Below are positions 49,518 through 59,593 of a stretch of 64,000 bases of DNA, in pieces. The position numbers and the translations under genes were made by a program. The stretch spans positions 434,001 to 498,000 of the forward strand of contig NZ_BMIK01000002.1 of the NCBI RefSeq assembly GCF_014642075.1, written 5' to 3'. Each line of letters begins with the position of its first letter. The first letter of the stretch is position 1. Source of the stretch: Parapedobacter defluvii (lineage in GTDB: Bacteria > Bacteroidota > Bacteroidia > Sphingobacteriales > Sphingobacteriaceae). The notes below the pieces were generated by a model. The model was not told where the DNA came from. It did not search any database and saw nothing but the letters and a program-made list of their open reading frames with translations.

Positions 49518-52010
49518 TTACGGTAAATTTCCCATTTGCGGATCGGTAAAGCCAATTTTTCCACACTCAACCTTGCCTGCGTAGCCCCATGAGACATCGG
49601 GTTTGTTGTCTACAGACACGGTCAGATCGTACCAGGAGTGGCTGTTCGCAAGTCGCTGTACAATCGTCTCTGCATCACCGGCCCTCAATTTCTGGGTATA
49701 GGTAGGGCGTCCGTAGGCATTGTCTTTGATATGTATGGTTAACGGATCGCTACCGTTGTTTTTTAGCATCAGGGAGAGATTTCCCGTAGGCTGGCCCCTG
49801 TCGGTTTCGTAGCGTAATTGAACGGATAAATCCGGAGCGAAACGGCCTTTGAAGCGTCGGTAAAAACCATTCGGGCCATTTACCCGGATGTCGTAGCCGT
49901 CGCTTCCGATTTCAAAATCGTCCGAAAGCTGGTCGCCGGCAATCAGGGCGTAGGATCGGATGTGACTGCGTTCGTATACCGTGAAAGGAGCCCCTGCACT
50001 TTTTTTGCCGAAAAAGGTATCTCCCGCGGTCAGTTTCAATGTCAAACCATCTTCGCCGGATATCAGGTCAGCATACAGTTCATAGGGCAGGGGGGACGCC
50101 GTTTTTATACCGGGTTCCTGCCTGGGCATATCGGGCAAATTCCAGGGATGTGTGCTGGCCTTTGCCCTGTCGTCCGGCCCGAGGTTGCGGAATCCATTCG
50201 GCGTGTCCCTGAATTGTGCCTGATGGATAGCCTCTAGGTAAGGGTCCCGTTGAATAAAGGGTAAGTTCGCGTGTCGGTTAAGCTTATCGGCCGGAAGGAA
50301 TGCCGCTGTCAAATCCCCGCAGATTGCACGCCGCCAGGCGCTGATGTTGTCTTCCCGGATAGCTGTTTTGAACTTTTGATTAACGAACGTTTCCAGAAAT
50401 TGCAACGTGGAGGTATGGTCGAATACCTGGGAGCAGACATTCCCTCCGGTGGTCCACGGCGATGCGATAATCAGCGGTACCCGGTAGCCTAAGCCAATGG
50501 CTGCTCCCCGGGCATCTTTTTTACTTTTTCCTTCAGCAAGTTCCTGTTCAAGTGAGGTATATTCAATGCGTGGGTCAATGCCTGCTGAACATTTTCCACT
50601 GTTTCTTTTATCCGGATCCGGCGGAACAAACGGTGGGATGTGGTCAAAGTAACCGTCGTTCTCGTCATAGGTCATGATAAAAATGGTTTTTCGCCAAACG
50701 TCCGGATTTTGGGTGAGTATATCCATGATTTCCGAGATGTACCACGACCCATACCACGGTGCGGAGGGGTGATCCGAATATTTTTCTGCGGGTACCATCC
50801 ACGATACCGTGGGCAGGGTGCCTGCTTCTACATCGTTCCGGAAGGCGTGCAGTATATCGCCTTTGGGTACGGTCAGCTCCTGGGGATGGCCCGCCTCATC
50901 GGTATATTTCAGTATGGCTAGGTGGTGGAAATCCGGATCTGCCCGGTTGGTCGAAAAGGCCCTGCGGAATAGACTTTTTTCAGTGTCGTCCAGTTTATCG
51001 AAATTTTCAGTGGCCCATCGTTTCACTTCCTGCTGTGCGGTAGCCAGGACTTCTTCTTTTTTCTCCAGCGCCTTTTTAGCCTTGGTATAGGAAGCACTGC
51101 CGCGTTCCAGCTTGCTCATCTCGTCCCGAAGCGCATTAATCTCGCCGGGAAGTTCCTGCAACTGGCGCTGCAGGGCAGGTACATACCGGGCTGTAAAACG
51201 CACGTGGTACCGCTCGAAGAGCTCCAGTGGATTGCAGCCGAAATTGGCTAGCCACGACCGCTCTTCACCCACAAACCCTCCGCCGCAGGTCACGTCGTTT
51301 TGGTATACTTTCCAGCTAATGCCCGCCTCTTCAAGGCGTTCTGGGAATGTCTTCCAGCGGCCTTCCCCCAAAGGAAGGTCATTCCGTATCCAGACCTTGC
51401 TGGTGTGCGTAGGCGCCTCCCTTACGGTGCCGGTCCAAAAGAATAGGCGGTTGGGCCAGGTGCTGGTCATGCCCGAGCAGAAGTTTTGATCGCATACCGT
51501 GAATGCATCTGCCAGCGCATAATTAAATGGAATATCCTGTCGGTTGTAGAAGCCCATCGTGAGCGGGATGTTGTCGTCGGCCCGTCCCCTTTTTTTGGCC
51601 TCAATCCAGTTGTCGTGCCATCCCTGGTTATACGCATCTACCTGGCTGGGTCTGGAATGTGGCACCGCACCCATCCAGGTGGCCTTTGTTTCTTTCAGGT
51701 TCAAACGGAAAGGCGCATACGTATGACCCTGGCGGTCCGATTGAAACCACACAGGGTCGCCATTGGGCAACGAAACATAACGGGGGTCGTTAAATCCGCG
51801 TACGCCTTTCAGGGTACCTAAGCTGTGATCAAACGACCGGTTCTCCTGCATCAGGATGACGATGTGTTCGGCATCCAAAAATGTACTGCCCGGGGTTGGC
51901 CGGATGGCCAACGCCCGTTGGATGGCCGGCGGAATGCTGTTCGCCATGCCGGTAGCACCTGCGAGGAGGGTCAGTTTCTTTAAAAATGCTCTCCGGTTTT
52001 CCATCATCAA
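49518..52010 (-). CDS. Phosphocholine-specific phospholipase C
   Basis: An 830-residue exported phosphoesterase. The N-terminus has a twin-arginine signal (ENRRAFLKKLTLLAG). The catalytic domain (about 40-500) begins with EHIVILMQENRSFDHSLGTLKGVRGF, the non-specific PLC/acid phosphatase signature, and contains FIMTYDENDGYFDHIPPF. Two C-terminal beta domains (about 630-830) match the usual DUF756-type repeats. It would split phosphatidylcholine or similar lipids outside the cytoplasm. Only three bases separate it from glpF, so it is the last gene of the glycerol operon. Starts at 52010 or 52004. Confidence 0.92.
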   Translation of the reverse strand: MMMENRRAFLKKLTLLAGATGMANSIPPAIQRALAIRPTPGSTFLDAEHIVILMQENRSFDHSLGTLKGVRGFNDPRYVSLPNGDPVWFQSDRQGHTYAPFRLNLKETKATWMGAVPHSRPSQVDAYNQGWHDNWIEAKKRGRADDNIPLTMGFYNRQDIPFNYALADAFTVCDQNFCSGMTSTWPNRLFFWTGTVREAPTHTSKVWIRNDLPLGEGRWKTFPERLEEAGISWKVYQNDVTCGGGFVGEERSWLANFGCNPLELFERYHVRFTARYVPALQRQLQELPGEINALRDEMSKLERGSASYTKAKKALEKKEEVLATAQQEVKRWATENFDKLDDTEKSLFRRAFSTNRADPDFHHLAILKYTDEAGHPQELTVPKGDILHAFRNDVEAGTLPTVSWMVPAEKYSDHPSAPWYGSWYISEIMDILTQNPDVWRKTIFIMTYDENDGYFDHIPPFVPPDPDKRNSGKCSAGIDPRIEYTSLEQELAEGKSKKDARGAAIGLGYRVPLIIASPWTTGGNVCSQVFDHTSTLQFLETFVNQKFKTAIREDNISAWRRAICGDLTAAFLPADKLNRHANLPFIQRDPYLEAIHQAQFRDTPNGFRNLGPDDRAKASTHPWNLPDMPRQEPGIKTASPLPYELYADLISGEDGLTLKLTAGDTFFGKKSAGAPFTVYERSHIRSYALIAGDQLSDDFEIGSDGYDIRVNGPNGFYRRFKGRFAPDLSVQLRYETDRGQPTGNLSLMLKNNGSDPLTIHIKDNAYGRPTYTQKLRAGDAETIVQRLANSHSWYDLTVSVDNKPDVSWGYAGKVECGKIGFTDPQMGNLP

Positions 52011-52013
52011 TTG

Positions 52014-52748
52014 CTATAAACCCAACCACAGAAATGCGAATGCTGCGAGGGTGGCACCCAGTAAGGGTCCAACGACAGGAACCCACGCATAGGCCACATC
52101 AAACGGGGCCTTATCTTTGATCGGTAGCAGTGCATGGACAGTCCGCGGCCCCAGGTCACGTGCCGGATTGATTGCATAACCGGTCGTACCGCCCAGTGCC
52201 AATCCGATCACCCATACTAAAAAAGCCACGGGAATGGCGCCCACGGAACCCAAGCCAATGGGGGTAACTTGCTCGGTACTCAGTTCCGCATCCGTGAAAT
52301 AAAAGATCGTAAACAGCAGGACAAATGTGCCTACCACTTCGCTGATCAGATTCATCGGCAGATTCCGGATGGCGGGAGCGGTGCAGAAGACCGCTTGTTT
52401 GGCACCGGCATCCGCCGTTGCCTTAAAATGGTCTTTGTAGACCAGCCATACCAGGAAAGCACCGCCCATGGCACCGATAAACTGGGCCAGGACATAGGAT
52501 GCTGCTTCGCCCGGCCCTACGTTACCCGCAATCCACATGGCCAGCGTGACTGCCGGGTTGAGGTGGGCACCGCTGTAGGGGCCGGCAATAACCACACCGA
52601 CAAATACACCCAGGGCCCACGCCGTGGTGATGACGATCCAACCGCCGTTGTGCCCTTTGGTACCATTGAGTACCACATTGGCCACTACGCCGCCACCCAG
52701 CAAAATGAGAAATCCAGTTCCGATAATTTCTGCAATAAATGGTGTCAT
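52014..52748 (-). CDS. glpF: Glycerol uptake facilitator (aquaglyceroporin)
   Basis: A 244-residue channel of the MIP family with six transmembrane helices and two NPA half-helices, HLNPAVTLAM and YAINPARDLGPR. The Asp after the second NPAR is characteristic of glycerol-conducting members rather than water-only aquaporins. It admits glycerol for GlpK encoded just upstream in the operon. Confidence 0.96.
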   Translation of the reverse strand: MTPFIAEIIGTGFLILLGGGVVANVVLNGTKGHNGGWIVITTAWALGVFVGVVIAGPYSGAHLNPAVTLAMWIAGNVGPGEAASYVLAQFIGAMGGAFLVWLVYKDHFKATADAGAKQAVFCTAPAIRNLPMNLISEVVGTFVLLFTIFYFTDAELSTEQVTPIGLGSVGAIPVAFLVWVIGLALGGTTGYAINPARDLGPRTVHALLPIKDKAPFDVAYAWVPVVGPLLGATLAAFAFLWLGL

Positions 52749-52768
52749 AATTAATGGTTAATTATTAA

Positions 52769-52831
52769 TTGACAGTTAACAGTTAACAGTTGATAGTTAT
52801 CAATTATCAATTATCAACTATCAATTATCAA
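52769..52831. repeat. Nine consecutive heptamers between glpK and glpF
   Basis: Nine unbroken 7-bp units: TTGACAG, two of TTAACAG, TTGATAG, three of TTATCAA, CTATCAA and TTATCAA. The first half is broadly complementary to the second (TTGATAG against CTATCAA), so a hairpin can form between two genes of the operon. Confidence 0.95.
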
Positions 52832-54319
52832 TTATTTAAAGTGTTTCGCTGTTTCCACTGCGCGGTGCCAGCGTTCCAGGGTGGCATCTGCATCGAACCC
52901 TCCGTCCGGTTCAAATGTTTTATCAATTTGCCACTGGCTTTGAATGTCGTCGGTGCTGTTCCATAGTCCCACGGCGAGTCCTGCCAGGTAAGCCGCCCCG
53001 ATGGCCGTGGTCTCTGTAATTTGAGGCCTGACAACAGCGGCTTGCAGAATGTCGGCCTGAAACTGGAGCAGCAGGTTATTGGCGGTAGCACCGCCATCTA
53101 CACGGAGTTCCTTGATTTCCGTAGCCGCATCGGCCTCCATGGCACGCAGGATGTCTACCGTTTGGAACGCAATGCCTTCAAGTGCTGCCCGCGCAATATG
53201 CGCAGCTTTGCTGCCCCGGGTCAATCCCACGATGGTCCCGCGGGCATACGGGTCCCAGTGGGGGGCGCCTAGCCCGGCAAATGCCGGAACGAGGTAAACG
53301 CCATCCGTATCCGGCACGGTTGCGGCTAGCGCTTCAACATCGGCCGAGTTGCGTATAATGCCCAGGCCATCCCGCAGCCACTGTACAATGGCGCCACCGA
53401 TGAATATGCTGCCTTCCAGTGCGTAACTGACTTTGTCGCCCAGTTTCCAGGCTAGGGTGGTCACCAGATTGTTGCGTGAAAGAACAGGTTTATCCCCGAT
53501 GTTCATCAGCATGAAGCAACCGGTACCGTAGGTATTCTTTACCATGCCCGTTTTTGTGCACAACTGGCCAAAGAGCGCTGCCTGCTGGTCGCCGGCAATG
53601 CCGGCAATCGGGATGCGGGCAGCCAGAATATTTGCAGCGGTCTCGCCATAAATTTCGGATGAGCTGCAGACTTCGGGCAGCATGCTTTTCGGTACGCCAA
53701 ACAGCTGCAATAATTCATCATCCCATTCCAGCGTATGGATGTTATAAAGCATGGTCCGCGACGCGTTGGATACGTCGGTGATGTGTTTTTGACCTCCGGT
53801 AAGATTCCAGACCAGCCAGCTGTCAACCGTTCCAAACGCGAGTTCGCCTTTTTCTGCCTTTTCGCGGGCACCTGTTACGTTATTAAGAATCCAATTGATT
53901 TTGCTTGCTGAAAAATAGGCATCGATCAACAGACCGGTCTTTTCCCGGATGGTATCGCTATGACCTTCCTCTTTGAGGCGGTCGCAGTAGGGGGCGGTAC
54001 GCCGATCTTGCCAGACGATGGCAGGACAAATGGGCCGGCCGCTGGCTTTTTCCCACACAATGGCTGTTTCCCGTTGATTGGTGATGCCGATGGCAGCAAT
54101 GGATGAAGCTTTCAATCCCGCCTTGGCAACGACCTCTGTGGCTACGGAAAGCTGGCTGGACCATATTTCCCGGGCGTCATGTTCCACCCAGCCCGATTGT
54201 GGGTAATACTGCGTGAATTCTTTTTGGGCAATTGCCACGATGTGGCCTTGCTTGTCGAAAATGATGGCGCGGGAACTGGTGGTTCCCTGGTCTAACGATA
54301 AGATGTAGGGGTTCATCAT
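52832..54319 (-). CDS. glpK: Glycerol kinase
   Basis: A 495-residue FGGY-family kinase that phosphorylates glycerol to glycerol 3-phosphate. Landmarks: [15 protein letters not shown] at the N-terminus, [36 protein letters not shown] and the C-terminal FGGY signature region with [20 protein letters not shown]. Full length. It lies between glpD and glpF; heptamer repeats follow its stop directly. Confidence 0.98.
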   Translation of the reverse strand: MMNPYILSLDQGTTSSRAIIFDKQGHIVAIAQKEFTQYYPQSGWVEHDAREIWSSQLSVATEVVAKAGLKASSIAAIGITNQRETAIVWEKASGRPICPAIVWQDRRTAPYCDRLKEEGHSDTIREKTGLLIDAYFSASKINWILNNVTGAREKAEKGELAFGTVDSWLVWNLTGGQKHITDVSNASRTMLYNIHTLEWDDELLQLFGVPKSMLPEVCSSSEIYGETAANILAARIPIAGIAGDQQAALFGQLCTKTGMVKNTYGTGCFMLMNIGDKPVLSRNNLVTTLAWKLGDKVSYALEGSIFIGGAIVQWLRDGLGIIRNSADVEALAATVPDTDGVYLVPAFAGLGAPHWDPYARGTIVGLTRGSKAAHIARAALEGIAFQTVDILRAMEADAATEIKELRVDGGATANNLLLQFQADILQAAVVRPQITETTAIGAAYLAGLAVGLWNSTDDIQSQWQIDKTFEPDGGFDADATLERWHRAVETAKHFK

Positions 54320-54347
54320 ATTGGTTTTTGCAAAATTGCTGATTCGT

Positions 54348-55955
54348 TTAATTTGTTCTTTCGTTAACTATCGCTGTTTCACCGTTCGGAAGGTATCTGC
54401 TGGCAAGGGAACGGAAATGTTCAATTTGCTGCCTTACCCAGCTTTCGTCCTTTTGTAATTCCCGGGCCATGAGGGTGGCTACCTGCGGCGCCATTTCCGT
54501 CGAGGCAGCTGCATCCAGAAATAAGATGCGGAACCTTCTCGCCAGCACATCCTCTACGGTACGGGCCATTTCGTGCCTAACGGCCCAGACAACTTCCGCA
54601 GCGGTGTGATCGAAACGGATATGTAGTTTTTCGCTCAGCGCCGGATCTTCGTACGCCAATGCCTGGATGGCTTCCGCATCGCTGCCGTAAACGGCCCAGT
54701 GCCCTGGGGTGCCATGGGCGCTGTGCCCATGTATTTTGATGTCTCGGGTGCGGCACTGCTTTGTTTCCAATGCTGCGGTTTCAGCTGCCTTATCAACGGT
54801 ATCTTCTGCCATTTTACGGTAGGTGGTCCATTTCCCGCCGGTGATGGTAATCAATCCTGAAGAGCTGATAATCAATTTATGATCGCGGGATATTTCCTTG
54901 GTCGATCCGTTTTCTTTGTTGGGTGCAGCAAGCGGCCGCAGCCCCGCAAAGATGCTGAGGATGTCTTTTTTCCGGGGTGGATTTGTCAGGTAAGCGGCGG
55001 CTGTTTTCAGAATGAAATCAATCTCGGTCTCCAGGGGGCGTGGCTCCAGGCTGTGTGATTCGATGGGGGTGTCCGTGGTGCCGAGCAGCAGGTGGTTGTG
55101 CCAGGGAACGCCAAAGAGTACCCGGCCATCACTCGTTTCCGGAATCATCAGGGCATCACGGCCGCCCAGAAAAGCGCGGTCTACCACCACGTGGGTTCCC
55201 TGGCTGGGCCTGACCAGCGGCCGGTGTTGATCGATATCCAGTTGCAGTATCTCGTCTACGAAAACTCCGGTGGCATTGATAACGGTTTTAGCCTGCAATT
55301 GGAACTCCTTGCCTGTTTCTTGATCGGTGAACCGTACACCATTCACTTTCCCGCTGCCGTCCTTGCATAGGGCCGTGACTTTACAGTAATTTAGTACCGA
55401 AGCCCCGTGCTGGGTTGCCGTTTGAGCCAGGTTGATGGCAAGCCGTGCATCGTCAAACTGACCGTCAAAATAACGTATGCCGCCTTTTAGATGTTCCGTC
55501 CGGATACCCGGGAGACTGGCATGGGTTTCCTTTTGGGATACAAATGTGGATTTACCAATGCGATACCGCCCAGCCAGCCAGTCGTAAATTTTCAGGCCAA
55601 TCAGGTATTTCCATTTGGAAAAGACCGAGTAGCAGGGGATGATGAACGGTTGGGCATGGGCCAGGTGCGATGCATTCCGGAAAATAATCCCCCGTTCACG
55701 CAATGCATCGTATACCAGTTTGATATCACCCATCGCCAGGTAACGTACCCCACCGTGTACCAGCTTGGTACTTCGGCTCGATGTGCCTTTGGCAAAATCA
55801 TGCTGCTCCAATAAAATGGTTTTATACCCTCTTGTCGCGGCATCCACGGCAACACCGAGGCCCGTTGCACCGCCGCCGATAACCACGAGATCCCATTGGA
55901 CCTTAGTACTGGCGTGCTGAAGCGATGCGTTTCGATCTAATAGAGGAGTTTGCAT
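54348..55955 (-). CDS. glpD: Glycerol-3-phosphate dehydrogenase (FAD)
   Basis: A 535-residue membrane-associated flavoprotein that oxidises glycerol 3-phosphate to dihydroxyacetone phosphate and passes electrons to quinone. The FAD motif is [21 protein letters not shown]; other family patterns are [42 protein letters not shown] and [20 protein letters not shown]. It heads the operon, with CAAACCTA (plus 56001-56008, TAGGTTTG on the minus strand) as probable -7 box, and glpK follows after 28 bases. Confidence 0.97.
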   Translation of the reverse strand: MQTPLLDRNASLQHASTKVQWDLVVIGGGATGLGVAVDAATRGYKTILLEQHDFAKGTSSRSTKLVHGGVRYLAMGDIKLVYDALRERGIIFRNASHLAHAQPFIIPCYSVFSKWKYLIGLKIYDWLAGRYRIGKSTFVSQKETHASLPGIRTEHLKGGIRYFDGQFDDARLAINLAQTATQHGASVLNYCKVTALCKDGSGKVNGVRFTDQETGKEFQLQAKTVINATGVFVDEILQLDIDQHRPLVRPSQGTHVVVDRAFLGGRDALMIPETSDGRVLFGVPWHNHLLLGTTDTPIESHSLEPRPLETEIDFILKTAAAYLTNPPRKKDILSIFAGLRPLAAPNKENGSTKEISRDHKLIISSSGLITITGGKWTTYRKMAEDTVDKAAETAALETKQCRTRDIKIHGHSAHGTPGHWAVYGSDAEAIQALAYEDPALSEKLHIRFDHTAAEVVWAVRHEMARTVEDVLARRFRILFLDAAASTEMAPQVATLMARELQKDESWVRQQIEHFRSLASRYLPNGETAIVNERTN

Positions 55956-56000
55956 GAGGCAATAAAATAATCGTGTGTGAAATGTAATAATTGCGATTAC

Positions 56001-56080
56001 AAACCTAAAAATAATAAATATAAAATAAACCGAAATTTAAAAAAATAATAACGAAACTAAACGAAACATGTGTATCTTCG
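56001..56080. promoter_or_regulatory. glpD/glpR intergenic promoters and operator candidates
   Basis: The minus strand has TAGGTTTG (plus 56001-56008) as glpD -7 box with a TTTA-type -33 18 bases further up. The plus strand has AACGAAAC at 56050-56057 and 56060-56067, two direct repeats in 10-bp phase, just before a weak -7 box TATCTTCG (56073-56080) for the regulator. Such repeats fit a DeoR/GlpR-type operator. Confidence 0.5.
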
Positions 56081-56098
56081 TGCACAAGCGGCTGAATC

Positions 56099-56893
56099 AT
56101 GAATAATGTAGAGCGACATCAGTTCATAATCAATCATTTACAGCAGAAAGGATCCGTTAATGTATGGGAGCTTTGTAAACTGCTGGAAGTATCGTCTGTC
56201 ACCATACGAAAGGATCTAAAGTTATTGGAAGGTCGGCAATTGCTCTTTCGTACACACGGAGGAGCTACGCTGAATAATCCGTATACGATAGACCGGACGG
56301 TTTTCGAGAAGGAGAAAATACAGGCCGCTGAGAAAACCGCGATTGCGCGGGAAGCGGCTTCGCTGATTATGGCCAATGATTCCATCATTATTGCCTCGGG
56401 CACAACCGTACAGGCGATGGCCAGAGAAATCCAGCCCGTGGGCAACCTTACGGTAGTGACGTCGGCGTTAAACGTGTCGGTTCAGTTGATTAAGCATCCC
56501 AATGTGGAGATTCTACAGTTGGGGGGAATTCTGCGCAAAAGTTCCACTTCTGTGGCAGGGTTGTATGCCGAAGGGATATTAAGCGATTTCTTTTGCAGCA
56601 AGCTTTTTCTGGGCGTAGACGGTATCGACCTGGAATTTGGGCTCACGACTACGAATGCACAGGAAGCGCACCTCAACCGGAAAATGATGGAGGTGTCGCA
56701 AAAGGTGATTGTGCTGGCAGACTCCACAAAATTCGGCAAGCGCGGGTTTGGCCGGATATGCGGGATTGACGAGGTAGATCACATCATCACGGATAATGGT
56801 GTGTCACCGCACACGGTCGCCGCATTGGAAAAACGGGGGGTAAAAGTTACGGTCGTTTCGTATACAGCCGGCCAAGGTTATACTGCAACGTAA
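56099..56893 (+). CDS. glpR: DeoR/GlpR-family transcriptional regulator
   Basis: A 264-residue regulator. The N-terminal DeoR winged helix (about 5-60, RHQFIINHLQQKGSVNVWELCKLLEVSSVTIRKDLKLLE) precedes a DeoR-C sugar-phosphate-sensing domain (about 75-235, IIASGTTVQAMAREI, LGGILRKSSTSVAGLYAE, ADSTKFGKRGF). It is divergent from glpD and presumably represses the glp operon until glycerol 3-phosphate accumulates; this is from family and context. Its last 47 bases overlap the convergent barrel gene. Confidence 0.9.
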   Translation: MNNVERHQFIINHLQQKGSVNVWELCKLLEVSSVTIRKDLKLLEGRQLLFRTHGGATLNNPYTIDRTVFEKEKIQAAEKTAIAREAASLIMANDSIIIASGTTVQAMAREIQPVGNLTVVTSALNVSVQLIKHPNVEILQLGGILRKSSTSVAGLYAEGILSDFFCSKLFLGVDGIDLEFGLTTTNAQEAHLNRKMMEVSQKVIVLADSTKFGKRGFGRICGIDEVDHIITDNGVSPHTVAALEKRGVKVTVVSYTAGQGYTAT

Positions 56894-57866
56894 ATTGTTG
56901 CTGATTGTCTAGGGCACCCGGCGTGAAATGGAAACTCAGCGTAAACTTGCTTTCCAGTCCTTTATATTGCAGGGGTTTCCATCCCAGCTCCAGGCGGTTA
57001 TAAAAATTCGCGGTATAAAACCGGTCGCCATAGGCAATATCCAGTCCTTCCCCTGCATATAACGTATTCGAAATAAATATTTTACGGTATTCCGCATATA
57101 GGTCTCCTATAAATCCTTTGGGCAGCCGCCAATTGTATAGGCCGCGTAGCCGGTCGTAGGCTACGACTCCACCGCCGCTTATATCCAATGAATCAAGGAA
57201 GACGAAAGGAGAGAGGTCCACACCAAGCTTCAGCGCCGTAGCCCCATTGTCGCGTACCGGCATTTCATTTACATCTGTATTGTTTTTACGGCCTGCGTCG
57301 TGCCACAACGTAATGTGATGGGCAAAATAACCGATACCGAAGTTCACCCGGCCTGAAATGCCGACCATAAACTGCTCCCGCTCAATCTCGGTTTGCCGGC
57401 TCGTCCAGTCAATCCACACCTGTTGATGGAAACGATTGCCCGCATATCGCCATAACATCCCCTCCACATTTGGCCGGTAGTAGCTTAATGTGTCGTTTAA
57501 CAGTGCCCGTGGATAATCGTTAAGCAAATCCTTACGGGGAAACATACCGATGTAAAAATCGTGCCCCGCTTGCTTGTAATTATAGTAGATTGTCGGCGTT
57601 AGCTGTTCGGCCGTGGTACCCTTAGATCCGAATTCATGCAGGAAATTGGCTCCCGCATGCAGAAAGTGGATGCTATCTAAGGATAAGCTGACTTCAGGAG
57701 CAATACGGATTCCAAGAATGGATTGCGAATACCTGCCGGATTTGGCGTATTCACGGTTGTCGGCAAATCCGTGAAAATAGACATTCCAACCGAAATCCTG
57801 TGCGTACCCCCGGGCAGCGGTCAGCAAGATGAAAAAAACTAGAATAAAACGGCGGAGGGTACACAT
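56847..57866 (-). CDS. Predicted outer-membrane beta-barrel protein
   Basis: A 339-residue protein with a signal peptide (about 1-22, FILVFFILLTAARGYAQ) and a regular pattern of amphipathic strands ending in turns (YRKIFISNTLYAGEGLDIAYGDRFYTANFYNRLELGW, KFTLSFHFTPG), as in outer-membrane barrels. I do not recognise a family. It starts two bases after the glycosyltransferase stop... reading order on the minus strand is GtrA, GT39, barrel, so they may be one unit. Its 3' end overlaps glpR by 47 bases. Confidence 0.75.
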   Translation of the reverse strand: MCTLRRFILVFFILLTAARGYAQDFGWNVYFHGFADNREYAKSGRYSQSILGIRIAPEVSLSLDSIHFLHAGANFLHEFGSKGTTAEQLTPTIYYNYKQAGHDFYIGMFPRKDLLNDYPRALLNDTLSYYRPNVEGMLWRYAGNRFHQQVWIDWTSRQTEIEREQFMVGISGRVNFGIGYFAHHITLWHDAGRKNNTDVNEMPVRDNGATALKLGVDLSPFVFLDSLDISGGGVVAYDRLRGLYNWRLPKGFIGDLYAEYRKIFISNTLYAGEGLDIAYGDRFYTANFYNRLELGWKPLQYKGLESKFTLSFHFTPGALDNQQQFTLQYNLGRLYTKRP

Positions 57867-57868
57867 AA

Positions 57869-59575
57869 TTAATTGGCTAAAATGGTTAAGGGTATTTTTT
57901 TGCTGTTCCTTGATCCGGTGAATGGAGTCGTCCGGATGGAAAAAACCAACCGGTAATCATCCGGGATTTCCGGCATGCGCAGGGTGGTCGAGATAGCCGC
58001 CGTTCCGCCGGGAGGAATACGCAGGTGGCGGTAGTCCCCGGGAATTTCCCTGAAATCTCCCAAATCGTAAATCTGCTGGGTAAAACCATATTCGATGAAA
58101 CATTTCCACTTTCCTGCGTTCGAAAACGAGATGGTGTCTTGATAAGGGTTGTGAAGTTCCAGGTCTACGCGTTGCAGGGTGCCTGCGCCGACACGCTTTT
58201 CCATTCCCTTTACGCTGATGGCTACTTTCTGATACGTCCGTACCGAATCAATAGGGGTTAGGTATAGCCGCCCCCGGTTGGTTTCGATCGAATCCTGTTG
58301 AAGGGTCTCGTTGTGCCGCTTGAACGACGCAAAATAAGCCGGTTGGTTGCGCAGGCTGTCTTCGATGGGCCAGTAGTCGTACTGGGTTTTCCGATAGGTG
58401 CGTGCATTATAGGAAAAACCCTTTAGCGTTTGGTTGACGAAATTATAATTCGAAATATCCTGAAATCCGTTATCCATAATCAGCCTTTCGTCACCGATCG
58501 CCCCGTGGATCTGTTTTGCAAAGGTTTCTTTTCCCCAGAACTGTTTCAACCCTTTTATCTTGGACAGTCCCGGTACCGGAAAAATCAGGATCACCCGGGT
58601 CAGGACAATGAGGGCGATGTTAGCATAAAATAATCGTTTGAGCCAAAGAGGTAGCCTGGGCAGCTGCGCAAGGTATAAATAGGCCAGTATAAAGAACGGG
58701 ATAAAGGCCAGCAACGTCCAGTGTGCTTCGATACGGCTTTTGAAAGAACTCAGGAAGAAAAACAGCAGAAATCCGAAACAGTTGAACTTCAATACCCGTA
58801 AAAAAACATCCGGTGTTTTTTGCCGGTATACGTAATAATATAAGAAAATACCGGTCAGCGGGCCGACAATAAGCAGCTGGCTGAGCAGGAAATCGGTGGT
58901 GAACGAAAACCGGTATGCCAGTGTTGTACGGTCAAACAGATGGTATTCGATGGATGGGTAGCCGTTGCTGACCTGCCAAATGATGTGGGGCAAAAAAAGA
59001 AGAACGGCTAAACCGGCTATAAGCCAGAAGCTGGGGCGCTTCAGCAGTTTCCAATAAGCCAATACCGTAAACGCAAATACGAGGATGGCGTGATATTTAC
59101 TGTACAGCATACCCGCTGCAATCAAACCCAGAATCACGGCGTAGTCCATCCGGTCGTTATCCAGGTATTTACGCAGGTAAAAGAAAAAGAGTACGGTAAA
59201 AAAGAAAAGGGGTGTATCCGGTGTGGTGATGAAACTGTATACGTGCAGGATCAGCATGCTGCTGTATAGCAGGATAAACAGGGATAGATTGTTGGCATAT
59301 GCTTTCGCGATTTTCCATAAAATGAAGATGGCCGCGACATTGGACAACACGCTGAATAACCTGACTCCCAGGGTACCGGGCATCAGCAGCGAACCCATCT
59401 TGATGAATAAGGCGACCATCGGCGGATGGTCGTAATACCCCCAATCCAAAAACCGGCTGAATACCCAATAATAGGTTTCATCGTAATGAAGTTCTGAAAA
59501 AGCAGACTGGATGAGGTTGACAATCAGCCAAATCAATAAGAAGTAGGAAAGGGTGCGTGTAGATCTAATCGGCAT
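57869..59575 (-). CDS. GT39-like membrane glycosyltransferase
   Basis: A 568-residue polytopic protein with about 11 transmembrane helices in the first 340 residues and a C-terminal extracytoplasmic beta domain. The first loop has the acidic motif HYDETYYW (Asp32, Glu33) and YYDHPPMVALFIKMG, as in the PMT/ArnT/GT39 superfamily that transfers sugars from polyprenyl phosphate. It is 18 bases downstream of the GtrA gene, and the two probably act on the same lipid-linked sugar. The acceptor is unknown. Confidence 0.88.
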   Translation of the reverse strand: MPIRSTRTLSYFLLIWLIVNLIQSAFSELHYDETYYWVFSRFLDWGYYDHPPMVALFIKMGSLLMPGTLGVRLFSVLSNVAAIFILWKIAKAYANNLSLFILLYSSMLILHVYSFITTPDTPLFFFTVLFFFYLRKYLDNDRMDYAVILGLIAAGMLYSKYHAILVFAFTVLAYWKLLKRPSFWLIAGLAVLLFLPHIIWQVSNGYPSIEYHLFDRTTLAYRFSFTTDFLLSQLLIVGPLTGIFLYYYVYRQKTPDVFLRVLKFNCFGFLLFFFLSSFKSRIEAHWTLLAFIPFFILAYLYLAQLPRLPLWLKRLFYANIALIVLTRVILIFPVPGLSKIKGLKQFWGKETFAKQIHGAIGDERLIMDNGFQDISNYNFVNQTLKGFSYNARTYRKTQYDYWPIEDSLRNQPAYFASFKRHNETLQQDSIETNRGRLYLTPIDSVRTYQKVAISVKGMEKRVGAGTLQRVDLELHNPYQDTISFSNAGKWKCFIEYGFTQQIYDLGDFREIPGDYRHLRIPPGGTAAISTTLRMPEIPDDYRLVFSIRTTPFTGSRNSKKIPLTILAN

Positions 59576-59593
59576 AAAAACGTGTATGCTACA

